DNA of 64,000 nt from Bosea sp. AS-1 (GTDB lineage Bacteria > Pseudomonadota > Alphaproteobacteria > Rhizobiales > Beijerinckiaceae), in assembly GCF_002220095.1 (NCBI RefSeq), contig NZ_CP022372.1, forward strand, positions 5,272,501-5,336,500, in the 5' to 3' direction. Positions 36,211 through 44,782 of this stretch are shown here, piece after piece. A program made the translations under genes and the position numbers. The notes under the pieces were generated by a model. The model was given only the letters and a program-made list of their open reading frames with translations, did no database searches and was not told the origin of the DNA. Position 1 is the first letter of the stretch. Each line of letters starts with the position of its first letter.

Positions 36211-36340
36211 CAGCCGTACCCTCAATCACACTGCCGCCGGCGCGGCCTGCCCAGCACTAGAACATCATCGACCGGAGTTGAAACCGGTTTTGCGCGAAAC
36301 GCGACGCGACCTTTTGCCCAAGCCCGCCGCGACCAAAGGA

Positions 36341-36364
36341 AAAGCCGGCCCTAGGGCCGGCTTT
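36341..36364 (-). terminator. Rho-independent terminator of the caspase-like gene
   Basis: A perfect 24-bp palindrome of AAAGCCGGCCC type. Read on the minus strand, it lies 26 bp past the caspase-like gene's stop and is followed by a T-rich TTTTCCTTT. It separates that gene from the CoA-transferase pair. Confidence 0.8.
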
Positions 36365-36390
36365 CAAAGAGATCGGCGTCGCGCCCGGCC

Positions 36391-38064
36391 TCAGCGGCCG
36401 CGCAGGATGCCGCCCATGATGGCGCCGCCGATAATCGAGCCGAAGGCAGCCGCACCGCCCGTATCCGAGCCGGTGTCGCCCGGCGTCCGCACGCGACCCT
36501 GATAGCCGGTGCTGGTGGTGCCGCGCCGCGGCGTGGCGGGGCTGGAGCCCTCATAGGCGACACCGCGCTCGCGAGCGAGGTCGCGCTGATACATCTCCTC
36601 GCCCGCGTCGTTCACGCTGCGAGTCGCCTTGCCGGTCCCGGTCTTGCCGCGATCGGCGGTCTTGCTCTTCTTCTCGGCAGCGGCCTTGGCCTCGTCCGCG
36701 AGCAGACGCTGATAGGCCGGCTCGCTCTGCTCGCGCAGCCCGGTCGCCTGCAAGGCGGTCAGGAAGCCGGTTTCCGGGATGCCGCGCGACTTCTGCCATT
36801 CCTGGATCGCCTTGCGCTGGCTCGGCCCGAAATTCGCGGCGAGCTTGCCGGGCTGGAATCCGGCGGCGCGCAGGCGGGACTGCAGCTCGCGGCGCCCCTT
36901 GGCGTCGAGCTTCATCGCCGTCTCAGTCTGGGCCGTGCCGACTTCCTTCTTGAGCGCCTCGTCGGTCACGCCGGGGGTGGCAGCCGCCGTGGCGGAGGCA
37001 GCGTTCGCCGGCGGGGTGGCCGCTTCCAGGCTCGCCAGACGGTTGCGCGCGAAGGTGGCGAACTGACCGGAGGGGAAGGCGTCGAGATAGGCACGGTAGT
37101 CGGCTGCGGAGTTGCCGCGCTCGGCCGCCTCCCAAGTCTTGATATCGACCTGGCTGCGGTCGAAGACCGGGGCCGCCGGCATGGCCGGCGCCGGAACGGC
37201 CGCATTGATCGCCTTCGCGGCGGCTGCCGACGCATCGGTCGGGTCGGCGGAAGCGAGCTTCAGGGTCGGGTTGAGCTTGAACTCACCGATGATCGAGGAA
37301 TTCGTCCAGGGCTTCTGCTTCTTGCCGGTCGCTTCCCAGACATCGGCGCGGACGCGGTCCATCACGGTCGTGATCGAGACCTCGGGCGTCTCGATGTGCT
37401 TCAGCAACGCATCGGTGAAGGGGCTGTGGCCGTCGCGCTCGCCATCCAGCGCGGTGGCACGCGGATCGGTGGCGAAGGCGATCAGGATACCGGACGCGGA
37501 CTGCGTCTCGATCGGCGTCAGACCGCGGGTGACGGCGCGCGACCTGGCGGCGAGCTGCGCCGCAAAGGGGTTGTCGCGGCAGGCGTCGAGGATGACGATG
37601 TTGACCCGCTCGTCGCGCTGCATCTGGCGCAGGACGAGCTGGACGTTGACCGCGCGGAAATCGAGATCGGCCTCGGAACGCAAGGAGGCGTCGACCGGGA
37701 TGAGATAGTTCTCGTCGCCGACCGCAATGCCGTGGCCGGCATAGTAGACCAGCCCGGCCTTGGCGCCATCGAGCTTCTGGGCGAACTGACGCACGACATT
37801 GGTCATGTCGTCCATCTTGAGATCGTAGCCCTCGACCACCTCGAAGCCGAGCCGCTTCAACGCCGCGGAGACGCCCTTGGCATCCCGCATCGGGTTGGCC
37901 AGTGGCGGCACGGCCGTATAGGCGCTGTTGCCGATGACGAGCGCGACACGGCGCTCGGGAACAGCGGCCGTGGCCAGCGAGGCCAGTCCCATGCCGCAGA
38001 CGATCAGCGCAAAGACCGCGGCCATTCGAAAACGGAACGCCGAAATCCGAGTCGCGAAGCTCAC
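36391..38064 (-). CDS. Exported caspase-like peptidase (C14 family) with peptidoglycan-binding-like domain
   Basis: A 557-residue protein. Residues 1-34 are a signal peptide. The caspase fold follows: RRVALVIGNSAYTAVPPLANP, catalytic His111 in VYYAGHGIAV, catalytic Cys162 in ILDACRDNPF. A WEAAERGNSAADYRAYLDAFPSG repeat-like segment lies about 311-348. Residues 388-442 resemble a peptidoglycan-binding domain (RRELQSRLRAAGFQPG..FGPSQRKAIQEWQ). A Lys/Ala-rich linker ends in a Gly-rich hydrophobic tail (about 535-557). It is probably periplasmic; the substrate is unknown. Confidence 0.9.
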   Translation of the reverse strand: MSFATRISAFRFRMAAVFALIVCGMGLASLATAAVPERRVALVIGNSAYTAVPPLANPMRDAKGVSAALKRLGFEVVEGYDLKMDDMTNVVRQFAQKLDGAKAGLVYYAGHGIAVGDENYLIPVDASLRSEADLDFRAVNVQLVLRQMQRDERVNIVILDACRDNPFAAQLAARSRAVTRGLTPIETQSASGILIAFATDPRATALDGERDGHSPFTDALLKHIETPEVSITTVMDRVRADVWEATGKKQKPWTNSSIIGEFKLNPTLKLASADPTDASAAAAKAINAAVPAPAMPAAPVFDRSQVDIKTWEAAERGNSAADYRAYLDAFPSGQFATFARNRLASLEAATPPANAASATAAATPGVTDEALKKEVGTAQTETAMKLDAKGRRELQSRLRAAGFQPGKLAANFGPSQRKAIQEWQKSRGIPETGFLTALQATGLREQSEPAYQRLLADEAKAAAEKKSKTADRGKTGTGKATRSVNDAGEEMYQRDLARERGVAYEGSSPATPRRGTTSTGYQGRVRTPGDTGSDTGGAAAFGSIIGGAIMGGILRGR

Positions 38065-38463
38065 GACAACCTCCCCAGCTCAATCATGTCGCCAGCGCGG
38101 CCGATGGCGGCCCCTCGCGCGACAGCACGGTTAAAACATCAAAATAGCGGTGGTCGAAGATACTCCGCTTTTCTACCGCAACGGCTTCGACCGGTAAACC
38201 AGCTCCCCTTTTGTCGCGGAACCGCCCCGATAGGTTCAAACGAAGCCCTGCGACCGACGAGCACGCGAGCCTGCGCGGGCCAGGGCGGTGCTGCATCCCC
38301 CGTTCGCAGGAGGAGGGGTATAAGACAAAGGGATAAGATCGGCGCCGGAGGGCCTTCGCTGCGGCGCGAAGCGTTGACTTATGCCCTCAGCGCGGTACAG
38401 CATGCCATGCAAGGGGAAGCGATAAATCAAGAAAGACCGGGCTGATGAAGGCTTGTATTCGGC
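38065..38463. promoter_or_regulatory. Divergent promoter region, caspase-like gene and liv operon
   Basis: About 400 bp with no supported gene between two divergent transcription units. TTGACT at about 38384 followed at 16 bp by TACAGC is a weak promoter candidate for the liv operon. The rest has no repeat or fold I can defend. Confidence 0.35.
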
Positions 38464-39231
38464 ATGCCTGAAGACATTATTTTGTCGACTTCAGGTTTGA
38501 CCAAGGAATTCGCTGGGTTCACGGCGGTCAATGGCGTTGATCTGCAGGTGAAGCGCGGGTCGATCCATGCGCTGATCGGGCCGAACGGAGCGGGCAAGAC
38601 GACCTGTTTCAATCTGCTGACGAAGTTCCTGCCGCCGACGCGCGGCACGATCGTCTATAACGGCCGCGACATCACCGGCGAGAAGCCGGCCGAGATCGCA
38701 CGGCTCGGCCTCGTCCGCTCGTTCCAGATCTCGGCGGTGTTCCCGCAGCTCTCGGTGCTGACCAATGTCCGGATCGCGCTGCAGCGCAAACGTGGCGATT
38801 CGTTCGATTTCTGGCGCTCGGAACGCAGCCTGAAGAACCTCGACGGCGAGGCGAAGCGCCTCGTCGAGGCCGTCGGGCTGACGCCGTTCCTGGAACTGAC
38901 CGCCGGCGAGCTCAGCTACGGCCGCAAGCGGGCACTGGAGATCGCGACGACGCTGGCGCTCGAGCCGGAGATGCTGCTGCTCGACGAGCCGATGGCGGGC
39001 ATGGGCCGCGAGGACATCGAGCGCATCGAGGCGCTGATCCGCAAGGTCTCGGCCGAGCGCACCATCCTGATGGTCGAGCACAACCTCTCGGTCGTCGCCT
39101 CGCTCTGCGACCGCATCACCGTGCTGGCGCGCGGCCAGGTTCTGGCGGAGGGTGATTATGCCACCGTCTCGAAGGATCCGCGCGTGGTCGAGGCCTATAT
39201 CGGCTCGGGAGGCGGCCATGGCCATCACTGA
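38464..39231 (+). CDS. Branched-chain amino acid-type ABC transporter ATPase, LivG-like
   Basis: A 255-residue ATPase. Walker A is GPNGAGKTT (about residues 39-47), the LivG-type signature LSYGRKRALEIATTLAL stands in for LSGGQ, Walker B is MLLLDEPMAGM, and the H-loop is VEHN. The long insertion after Q-loop (RKRGDSFDFWRSERSLKNLDGEA) is typical of LivG. It opens a five-gene operon; livF overlaps its end by 14 bp. Confidence 0.93.
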   Translation: MPEDIILSTSGLTKEFAGFTAVNGVDLQVKRGSIHALIGPNGAGKTTCFNLLTKFLPPTRGTIVYNGRDITGEKPAEIARLGLVRSFQISAVFPQLSVLTNVRIALQRKRGDSFDFWRSERSLKNLDGEAKRLVEAVGLTPFLELTAGELSYGRKRALEIATTLALEPEMLLLDEPMAGMGREDIERIEALIRKVSAERTILMVEHNLSVVASLCDRITVLARGQVLAEGDYATVSKDPRVVEAYIGSGGGHGHH

Positions 39232-39964
39232 AGCGGCCAGGGCAACGACAGCCGCGACCTCGGCCGCACCACTGCTGAAGGTCCGCGGGCTGGAAGCCTG
39301 GTATGGCGAGAGCCACGTCCTGCACGGCATCGATTTCGACGTCGCTCCCGGCGAGGTGGTGACGCTGCTCGGGCGCAACGGCGCCGGCAAGACCACGACG
39401 CTGAAGTCGATCATGGGCGTGCTGGCCAAGCGTAAGGGCTCGGTCGTGATGGAGGGCACCGAGACCATCGCCCTGCCCTCGCGCGCCATCGCCCGGCTCG
39501 GCATCGGCTTCGTGCCGGAGGAGCGCGGCATCTATTCCTCGCTCTCGGTCGAGGAAAACCTGATGCTGCCGCCGCAGGTGCGTCCCGGCGGGCTTTCGCT
39601 GGAGCGCATCTTCACGCTCTTCCCCAACATCAAGGAACGGCTGCGAAGCCAGGGCACCAAGCTCTCCGGCGGCGAGCAGCAGATGCTGGCGATCGGCCGC
39701 ATCCTGCGCACCGGCGCGCATCTGCTCCTGCTCGACGAGCCCACGGAAGGGCTCGCCCCGGTCATCATCGAGCAGATCGGCCGCACCATCGCCGAGCTCA
39801 AGCGGGAAGGCTTCACCATCATTCTGGTCGAGCAGAACTTCCGCTTCGCCCAGACGGTCGCGGACCGGCATTACGTGGTCGAGCAGGGCAAGGTGATCGA
39901 CATGATCCCCAACCCGGAGCTCGACGCCAACATCGACAAGCTCCACCGCTACCTCGGGGTGTGA
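39218..39964 (+). CDS. Branched-chain amino acid-type ABC transporter ATPase, LivF-like
   Basis: A 248-residue ATPase: LEAWYGESHVLHGIDF, Walker A GRNGAGKTTTLKSIMG, VPEERGIYSSLSVEENL, signature LSGGEQQMLAIGRIL, Walker B LLLLDEPTEGLAPVI and H-loop VEQN. ATG 39218 lies within the end of livG. The first 20 residues are Ala/Thr-rich and poorly conserved. It pairs with the LivG-like ATPase. Confidence 0.93.
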   Translation: MAITEAARATTAATSAAPLLKVRGLEAWYGESHVLHGIDFDVAPGEVVTLLGRNGAGKTTTLKSIMGVLAKRKGSVVMEGTETIALPSRAIARLGIGFVPEERGIYSSLSVEENLMLPPQVRPGGLSLERIFTLFPNIKERLRSQGTKLSGGEQQMLAIGRILRTGAHLLLLDEPTEGLAPVIIEQIGRTIAELKREGFTIILVEQNFRFAQTVADRHYVVEQGKVIDMIPNPELDANIDKLHRYLGV

Positions 39965-40025
39965 CCGCGTCACGCTCCGCAACAGAAAAACGACGGCAAA
40001 CGCCGACATCCTCAGAGGGAGAACC

Positions 40026-41231
40026 ATGATGAAGCTCAAGACGATCCTCGCGACGAGCGCGCTCGCCGCACTGCTGGCGAGCCCCGCTCTCGCGCAGCAG
40101 ATCTCGATCAAGGCGGGCGTGCTCAACGACCGCTCCGGCCTGTACGCCGACCTCGCCGGCGAAGGCTCCGTCATCGCCGCGCGCATGGCAGTGGAGGACT
40201 TCAAGGCCGCCGACAAGGGCATCAAGGTCGAGATCGTCTCGGCCGACCACCAGAACAAGCCGGATGTCGGCTCGACCATCGCCCGGCAATGGTACGATCA
40301 GGACGGCGTCGACCTGATCCTCGACGTGCCGACTTCCTCGGTCGCGCTGGCGGTCAGCCAGATCTCGAAGGAAAAGAACAAGATCAACATCAACTCGGGC
40401 GCCGGCAGCTCGGACCTCACCGGCAAGGCCTGCAACGCCAACACCATCCACTGGACCTACGACACCTATGCGCTGGCGCAGGGCACCGGCGGCGCCATGG
40501 TCAAGGCCGGCGGTGACACCTGGTTCTTCCTCACCGCCGACTACGCCTTCGGCCATGCGCTGGAGCGTGACGCGACCGCGACCATCACCAAGGCCGGCGG
40601 CAAGGTCCTCGGCTCGGTGAAGACGCCGTTCCCGGGCACCGATTTCTCGTCCTTCCTGCTGCAGGCGCAGTCATCGAAGGCCAAGGTCATCGGCCTGGCG
40701 AATGCCGGCAGCGACACCACCAACGCGATCAAGCAGGCGGGCGAGTTCGGCATCGTCGCCGGCGGGCAGAAGCTCGCGGGCCTGCTCGTCTTCGTCAGCG
40801 ACGTCCACGCGCTCGGTCTGCAGGCGGCACAGGGACTGGTCCTGACCGAATCCTTCTACTGGGACCGCGACGACCAGACCCGGGCCTGGTCGCAGCGCTT
40901 CGCCAAGCTCAACGGCGGCAAGATGCCGACCATGGTGCAGGCGGGCGTCTATGCCGGCTTCCTGCATTACCTGAAGGCGGTCGAGGCGACGAAGAGCAAG
41001 GACACCGCCACCGTCATGGCCAAGATGAAGGAAATGCCGACGGACGATCCGCTCTTCGGCAAGGGCACCATCCGCCCCAACGGCCGCAAGATGCACGACA
41101 TGTATCTCTACGAGGTCAAGAAGCCTTCGGAATCGAAGGGCGAATGGGATCTCTACAAGCAGATCGCCGTGTTGCCGGCCGAGCAGGCTTTCCAGCCGCT
41201 GGCCGAAACCGGCTGCTCGCTCGTCAAGTAA
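40026..41231 (+). CDS. ABC transporter substrate-binding protein, Leu/Ile/Val-type
   Basis: A 401-residue periplasmic binding protein with a signal peptide (residues 1-23, ending SPALAQQ). The mature domain shows IKAGVLNDRSGLYADLAGEGSV, VEIVSADHQNKPDVGSTIARQWYDQDGVD and YAFGHALERDATATI, the periplasmic-binding type I fold. The real ligand may be an amino acid, amide or urea; sequence does not tell. GAGGGAGAACC precedes the start. It is placed between the ATPases and the permeases. Confidence 0.92.
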   Translation: MMKLKTILATSALAALLASPALAQQISIKAGVLNDRSGLYADLAGEGSVIAARMAVEDFKAADKGIKVEIVSADHQNKPDVGSTIARQWYDQDGVDLILDVPTSSVALAVSQISKEKNKININSGAGSSDLTGKACNANTIHWTYDTYALAQGTGGAMVKAGGDTWFFLTADYAFGHALERDATATITKAGGKVLGSVKTPFPGTDFSSFLLQAQSSKAKVIGLANAGSDTTNAIKQAGEFGIVAGGQKLAGLLVFVSDVHALGLQAAQGLVLTESFYWDRDDQTRAWSQRFAKLNGGKMPTMVQAGVYAGFLHYLKAVEATKSKDTATVMAKMKEMPTDDPLFGKGTIRPNGRKMHDMYLYEVKKPSESKGEWDLYKQIAVLPAEQAFQPLAETGCSLVK

Positions 41232-41423
41232 GCCGCGACGCCTACGACACCGCCATCCACCGGACCGCTCCGGGGATGGCATCGACCGGAAGCTCCGGTT
41301 TCCCGGACGGTCGGGTCAGGTCCGGCCGTCACGGACTTCCCGGTACCGCCCTGTCACGAAATCCGTGCCGGGGCCGTGCCGCGGCTGCCGGACCAGCCTT
41401 CCTCGCAACGATCTGAGCCACGC

Positions 41424-42311
41424 ATGTTCGAGCTTCTTGGGATTCCGCCGCAGGCGCTGTTCGGCCAGGTTCTTCTGGGCCTGATCAACGGCTCGTTCTA
41501 CGCCATCCTCAGCCTCGGGCTGGCGGTGATCTTCGGGCTGCTCAACATCATCAATTTCGCCCATGGCGCGCAGTACATGATGGGCGCCTTCGTCGCCTGG
41601 ATGGCGCTAAACTATCTGGGCATCAACTACTGGGCGTCACTGGTGCTGGCGCCGCTCGTGGTGGGCGCCTTCGGCGTCGTCATCGAGCGGCTCCTGCTGA
41701 AGCGCATCGCCCATCTCGACCATCTCTACGGGCTGCTCCTGACCTTCGGCCTGGCGCTGATCATCCAAGGCCTGTTCCGCAACCAGTACGGCTCGTCGGG
41801 TCTGCCCTACGGCATCCCGCCGCAGCTTGCGGGCGGGCAGAACCTCGGCTTCATGTTCCTGCCGAACTACCGGGCCTGGGTGATCGTCGCCTCGGTCGTC
41901 GTCTGCCTGGCGACATGGTTCCTGATCGAGAAGACGAAGCTCGGCGCCTATCTGCGGGCCGCGACCGAGAACCCGACCCTGACCCAGGCCTTCGGCATCA
42001 ACGTGCCGCTCCTGGTGACGCTGACCTATGGCTTCGGCGTGGCGCTCGCCGCCTTCGCCGGGGTGCTCGCCGCGCCGGTCTATTCGGTCAATCCCAATAT
42101 GGGCGGCGACCTCATCATCGTCGTCTTCGCCGTCGTCGTGATCGGCGGTATGGGCTCGATCATGGGCGCCATCGTCACCGGCTTCGCGCTCGGGCTGGTC
42201 GAGGGCCTGACCAAGGTGTTCTATCCGGAAGCCTCCTCCACCGTGATCTTCGTCATCATGGTGCTGGTGCTGCTGGTGAAGCCCGCCGGCCTGTTCGGCC
42301 GCCCGGCCTGA
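41424..42311 (+). CDS. ABC transporter permease, LivH-like
   Basis: A 295-residue permease with about eight helices. INGSFYAILSLGLAVIFGLLNIINFAHGAQYMMGAF is the LivH signature, and GIN...AFAGVLAAPVYSVNP and VVIGGMGSIMGAIVTGFALGLVEG form the EAA-like loop region. Start ATG 41424. A 192-bp GC-rich spacer, with CCGGAAGCTCCGG and similar short dyads, separates it from the binding protein. Confidence 0.93.
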   Translation: MFELLGIPPQALFGQVLLGLINGSFYAILSLGLAVIFGLLNIINFAHGAQYMMGAFVAWMALNYLGINYWASLVLAPLVVGAFGVVIERLLLKRIAHLDHLYGLLLTFGLALIIQGLFRNQYGSSGLPYGIPPQLAGGQNLGFMFLPNYRAWVIVASVVVCLATWFLIEKTKLGAYLRAATENPTLTQAFGINVPLLVTLTYGFGVALAAFAGVLAAPVYSVNPNMGGDLIIVVFAVVVIGGMGSIMGAIVTGFALGLVEGLTKVFYPEASSTVIFVIMVLVLLVKPAGLFGRPA

Positions 42312-42330
42312 TCAAGCGAGAGAATACGAC

Positions 42331-43320
42331 ATGACCGATCTCGCCACTTCCGAAGCTGCTGCCGGCGCCGCGCTCGCCGAGACCGACGACGGCACCGCAC
42401 GCCTGCATCGCGCGATCCTGATCGCCATCGCCGCGGCGCTCGTCGTCGCGCCGTTCGTCGCCTATCCCGTCTTCGTGATGAAGGTCCTGTGCTTCGCGCT
42501 GTTCGCGCTCGCCTTCAACCTGCTGCTCGGCTATGGCGGCCTGCTCTCCTTCGGCCACGCCGCCTATTTCGGCATGGCGAGCTATGTCTGCGCCTATACC
42601 GCCAAGAACTGGGGCCTCACGCCGGAGCTCGCGATCCTGCTCGGCACCGCGGTCTCCGCCGTCCTCGGCCTCGTCTTCGGCGCGCTCGCCATCCGCCGTC
42701 AGGGCATCTACTTCGCGATGATCACGTTGGCGCTGGCGCAGATGGTGTTCTTCTTCTCGCTGCAGACGCCACGCTTCACCGGCGGCGAGGACGGCATCCA
42801 GGCGGTGCCGCGCGGCAAGCTCTTCGGCCTCGTCAGCCTCGCCGACGACCGCGCCCTCTACTGGCTCGTCGCTATGATCTTCATGGCCGGGCTGCTGCTG
42901 ATCTACCGGATCATCCACTCGCCCTTCGGGCAGGTCTGCAAGGCGATCCGTGACAACGAGCCCCGCGCCATCTCGCTCGGCTACCGCGCCAACCAGTACA
43001 AGCTGATGGTCTTCGTGCTCTCGGCCGCGCTCGCGGGGCTGGCCGGCGCGACCAAAGCGATCGTCTTCCAGCTCGCCTCGCTCACCGACGTCTACTGGAC
43101 CATGTCCGGCGAGGTCGTGCTGATGACGCTGGTCGGCGGACTCGGCACCGTCTTCGGGCCGATCGCCGGCGCCATCGTGATGATCACGATGCAGAACTAC
43201 CTCGCGACGCTGGGCGCCTGGGTCACCGTCATCCAGGGCGCCATCTTCGTCGCCTGCGTCCTGCTCTTCCGCGAGGGCATCGTCGGCGTCATCGCAAAGG
43301 CGATCAAGAAGCCCCTCTGA
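42331..43320 (+). CDS. ABC transporter permease, LivM-like
   Basis: A 329-residue permease: after an acidic N-tail, helices begin near residue 28; FNLLLGYGGLLSFGHAAYFGMASYVCAY is the LivM signature, and later KAIRDNEPRAISLGYRANQYKLMVFVLSAALAGLAGATKA and GGLGTVFGPIAGAIVMI are conserved. It completes the transporter, 19 bp after livH. Confidence 0.93.
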   Translation: MTDLATSEAAAGAALAETDDGTARLHRAILIAIAAALVVAPFVAYPVFVMKVLCFALFALAFNLLLGYGGLLSFGHAAYFGMASYVCAYTAKNWGLTPELAILLGTAVSAVLGLVFGALAIRRQGIYFAMITLALAQMVFFFSLQTPRFTGGEDGIQAVPRGKLFGLVSLADDRALYWLVAMIFMAGLLLIYRIIHSPFGQVCKAIRDNEPRAISLGYRANQYKLMVFVLSAALAGLAGATKAIVFQLASLTDVYWTMSGEVVLMTLVGGLGTVFGPIAGAIVMITMQNYLATLGAWVTVIQGAIFVACVLLFREGIVGVIAKAIKKPL

Positions 43321-43334
43321 GCCGGCGCGAGCCG

Positions 43335-43865
43335 TCAGCGGATCAGCTGCGAGATCGCCCTGAACTGCGGGTGCGCGGCCGTCCGCAGCCATTCGAATAG
43401 CACCATCTCGGTGGTGACGATCTCGGCGCCATGCGCGGCGAGGCGACGCATGGCGACCTCATGCGATTCCGGCGCCCGCGAACCGACGGCATCCTGAACC
43501 ACCACCACCCGGCGGCGATGCTCCAGCAGCGTGATGGCCGTCTGGCCGACGCAGACATGGGCCTCGCAGCCGCAGAGGATCAGCTCCTTGTCGCCGCCCA
43601 GCGCCTCGAGCACGGCCGGCTCGGCGCAGGCGTCGAAGCTCATCTTGGCGATGGCCGGCGGAATGCCGGCGAGTTCCGGAACGGTCGTGCCGAGCTTGGC
43701 CGGGTTCTGTTCCGTCGCCACCACAGGCACACCGAGCAGGCGCCCGGCCTCGAGCAAACGGGCGGTATTGGCCACCACGCGACCGCCGTCATGGATCGCC
43801 GGCACCAGCCGCGCCTGCAGGTCGATGACCAGCAGCATGGCGTCCCGAACGTTCAGCAACGGCAT
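43335..43865 (-). CDS. Isochorismatase-family cysteine hydrolase
   Basis: A 176-residue hydrolase with LVIDLQARLVPAI (Asp15), VPVVATEQNPAKLG and LCGCEAHVCVGQTAITLLEHRRRVVVVQDAVGSR. The catalytic Cys is most likely C105 in the HVCV motif. The pattern is of the YcaC/nicotinamidase-like branch; the substrate is unknown. Convergent with livM, 14 bp apart. ATG 43865 matches the family start; the longer frame is not conserved. Confidence 0.88.
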   Translation of the reverse strand: MPLLNVRDAMLLVIDLQARLVPAIHDGGRVVANTARLLEAGRLLGVPVVATEQNPAKLGTTVPELAGIPPAIAKMSFDACAEPAVLEALGGDKELILCGCEAHVCVGQTAITLLEHRRRVVVVQDAVGSRAPESHEVAMRRLAAHGAEIVTTEMVLFEWLRTAAHPQFRAISQLIR

Positions 43866-43947
43866 CGCTCGACTCCTCTGCGCGGCATCACGCCATAGCC
43901 ACCTCGTGGCGCAGCGCGCGTCAAGCCACCCATCGCCTCCGGCCGGC

Positions 43948-43971
43948 TTGACAGGAATGGTTGATATCAAC
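43948..43971 (+). promoter_or_regulatory. Promoter-like TTGACA with overlapping 12-bp palindrome
   Basis: A consensus -35 box TTGACA at 43948-43953 is followed by the perfect palindrome GTTGATATCAAC at 43960-43971, which would lie in the spacer and -10 region. This is the usual place for an operator. It faces the VOC gene at 44169, leaving a leader of about 200 bases; the link to that gene is inferred. Confidence 0.4.
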
Positions 43972-44168
43972 ATGAATTCACCGACGACCGCTGCGCAGGG
44001 ACTCGGACAACTCAGCCCGCCTGTGCCCGGCGGCTTCATAGGCAGCGCCGCGTCGCAGCTTCCCTGCTGCCGCGTCGCGCCGCGGCGGGCGGCCCGATCG
44101 GCCGACCCGGCCGGAACCGCAATTCGTCACCCGACGAAACCCCTCACTCCACAGCCGAAGGACAAGCC

Positions 44169-44573
44169 ATGGCCCAGATGATCTTCGTCAACCTGCCCGT
44201 GAAGAATCTCCCCGCCTCGATGGCCTTCTTCGAAGCGCTCGGCTTTTCCTTCAACCCGCAGTTCACGGACGAGACCGCCGCCTGCATGGTGATCAGCGAC
44301 ACCATCTTCGCGATGCTGCTGACCCATGAGAAATTCGCAAGCTTCTCGCCCAAGCCGATCACCGACACCCAGCAAAGCATCGAGGTGCTGACCTGCCTCT
44401 CGCGGGACAGCCGGGAGGCCGTTGACGCGATCGTGAAGGCGGCCCTCGCCGCCGGCGGCTCGACCTACAACACACCGCAGGACCACGGTTTCATGTACGG
44501 CCACGGCTTCCGCGACCTCGATGGGCATGTCTGGGAGGTGATGTGGATGGACCCGGCGGCGGTGGCAGGCTAG
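44169..44573 (+). CDS. VOC family protein (glyoxalase/bleomycin-resistance fold)
   Basis: A 134-residue single VOC module: IFVNLPVKNLPASMAFFEALGFSFNPQF at the start, MLLTHEKFASF in the middle and FRDLDGHVWEVMWMDP at the end, the last containing the probable metal-binding Glu. It belongs to the lactoylglutathione lyase-like group of uncharacterised proteins. Probably a monocistronic gene. Confidence 0.9.
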   Translation: MAQMIFVNLPVKNLPASMAFFEALGFSFNPQFTDETAACMVISDTIFAMLLTHEKFASFSPKPITDTQQSIEVLTCLSRDSREAVDAIVKAALAAGGSTYNTPQDHGFMYGHGFRDLDGHVWEVMWMDPAAVAG

Positions 44574-44590
44574 GGCCGATCCGTCTTATG

Positions 44591-44619
44591 TCATCGCGCG
44601 TCCACCAGACGCGCGATGA
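44591..44619 (+). terminator. Hairpin after the VOC gene
   Basis: Perfect 11-bp arms TCATCGCGCGT and ACGCGCGATGA flank a 7-base loop, 17 bp past the VOC stop. There is no T-tract; it may act as a weak terminator or mRNA end. Confidence 0.5.
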
Positions 44620-44636
44620 TGCATCTCGTTGGTACC

Positions 44637-44682
44637 GCATCGGATTCTTCCGAAAAGTGGAATCCGCTTTTCGATCCGATGC
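44637..44682. repeat. Intergenic palindromic repeat-like element
   Basis: A two-tier dyad: outer arms GCATCGGAT and ATCCGATGC, inner arms CGAAAAG and CTTTTCG, with GTGGAATC in the loop. The GCATCGGA...CGAAAAGTGGAATC...TTTTCG...TCCGATGC pattern resembles a dispersed element I recall from rhizobial genomes. It lies between the VOC gene and the efflux gene. No second copy is in the window. Confidence 0.65.
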
Positions 44683-44782
44683 TATAGCCGCAGGGCGGCC
44701 CCCACGTCCCGTCCCTAGCGCATGACGCACTGCGGAATTAACCTGCAGCCATTCCCCTGATGCAAGTTTGACTGCAGGCTCC

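Noticed and set aside
43972..44181. Plus-strand frame upstream of the VOC gene
   Set aside because: Pro/Arg/Ala-rich with no ribosome site, and it overlaps the VOC start in another frame.
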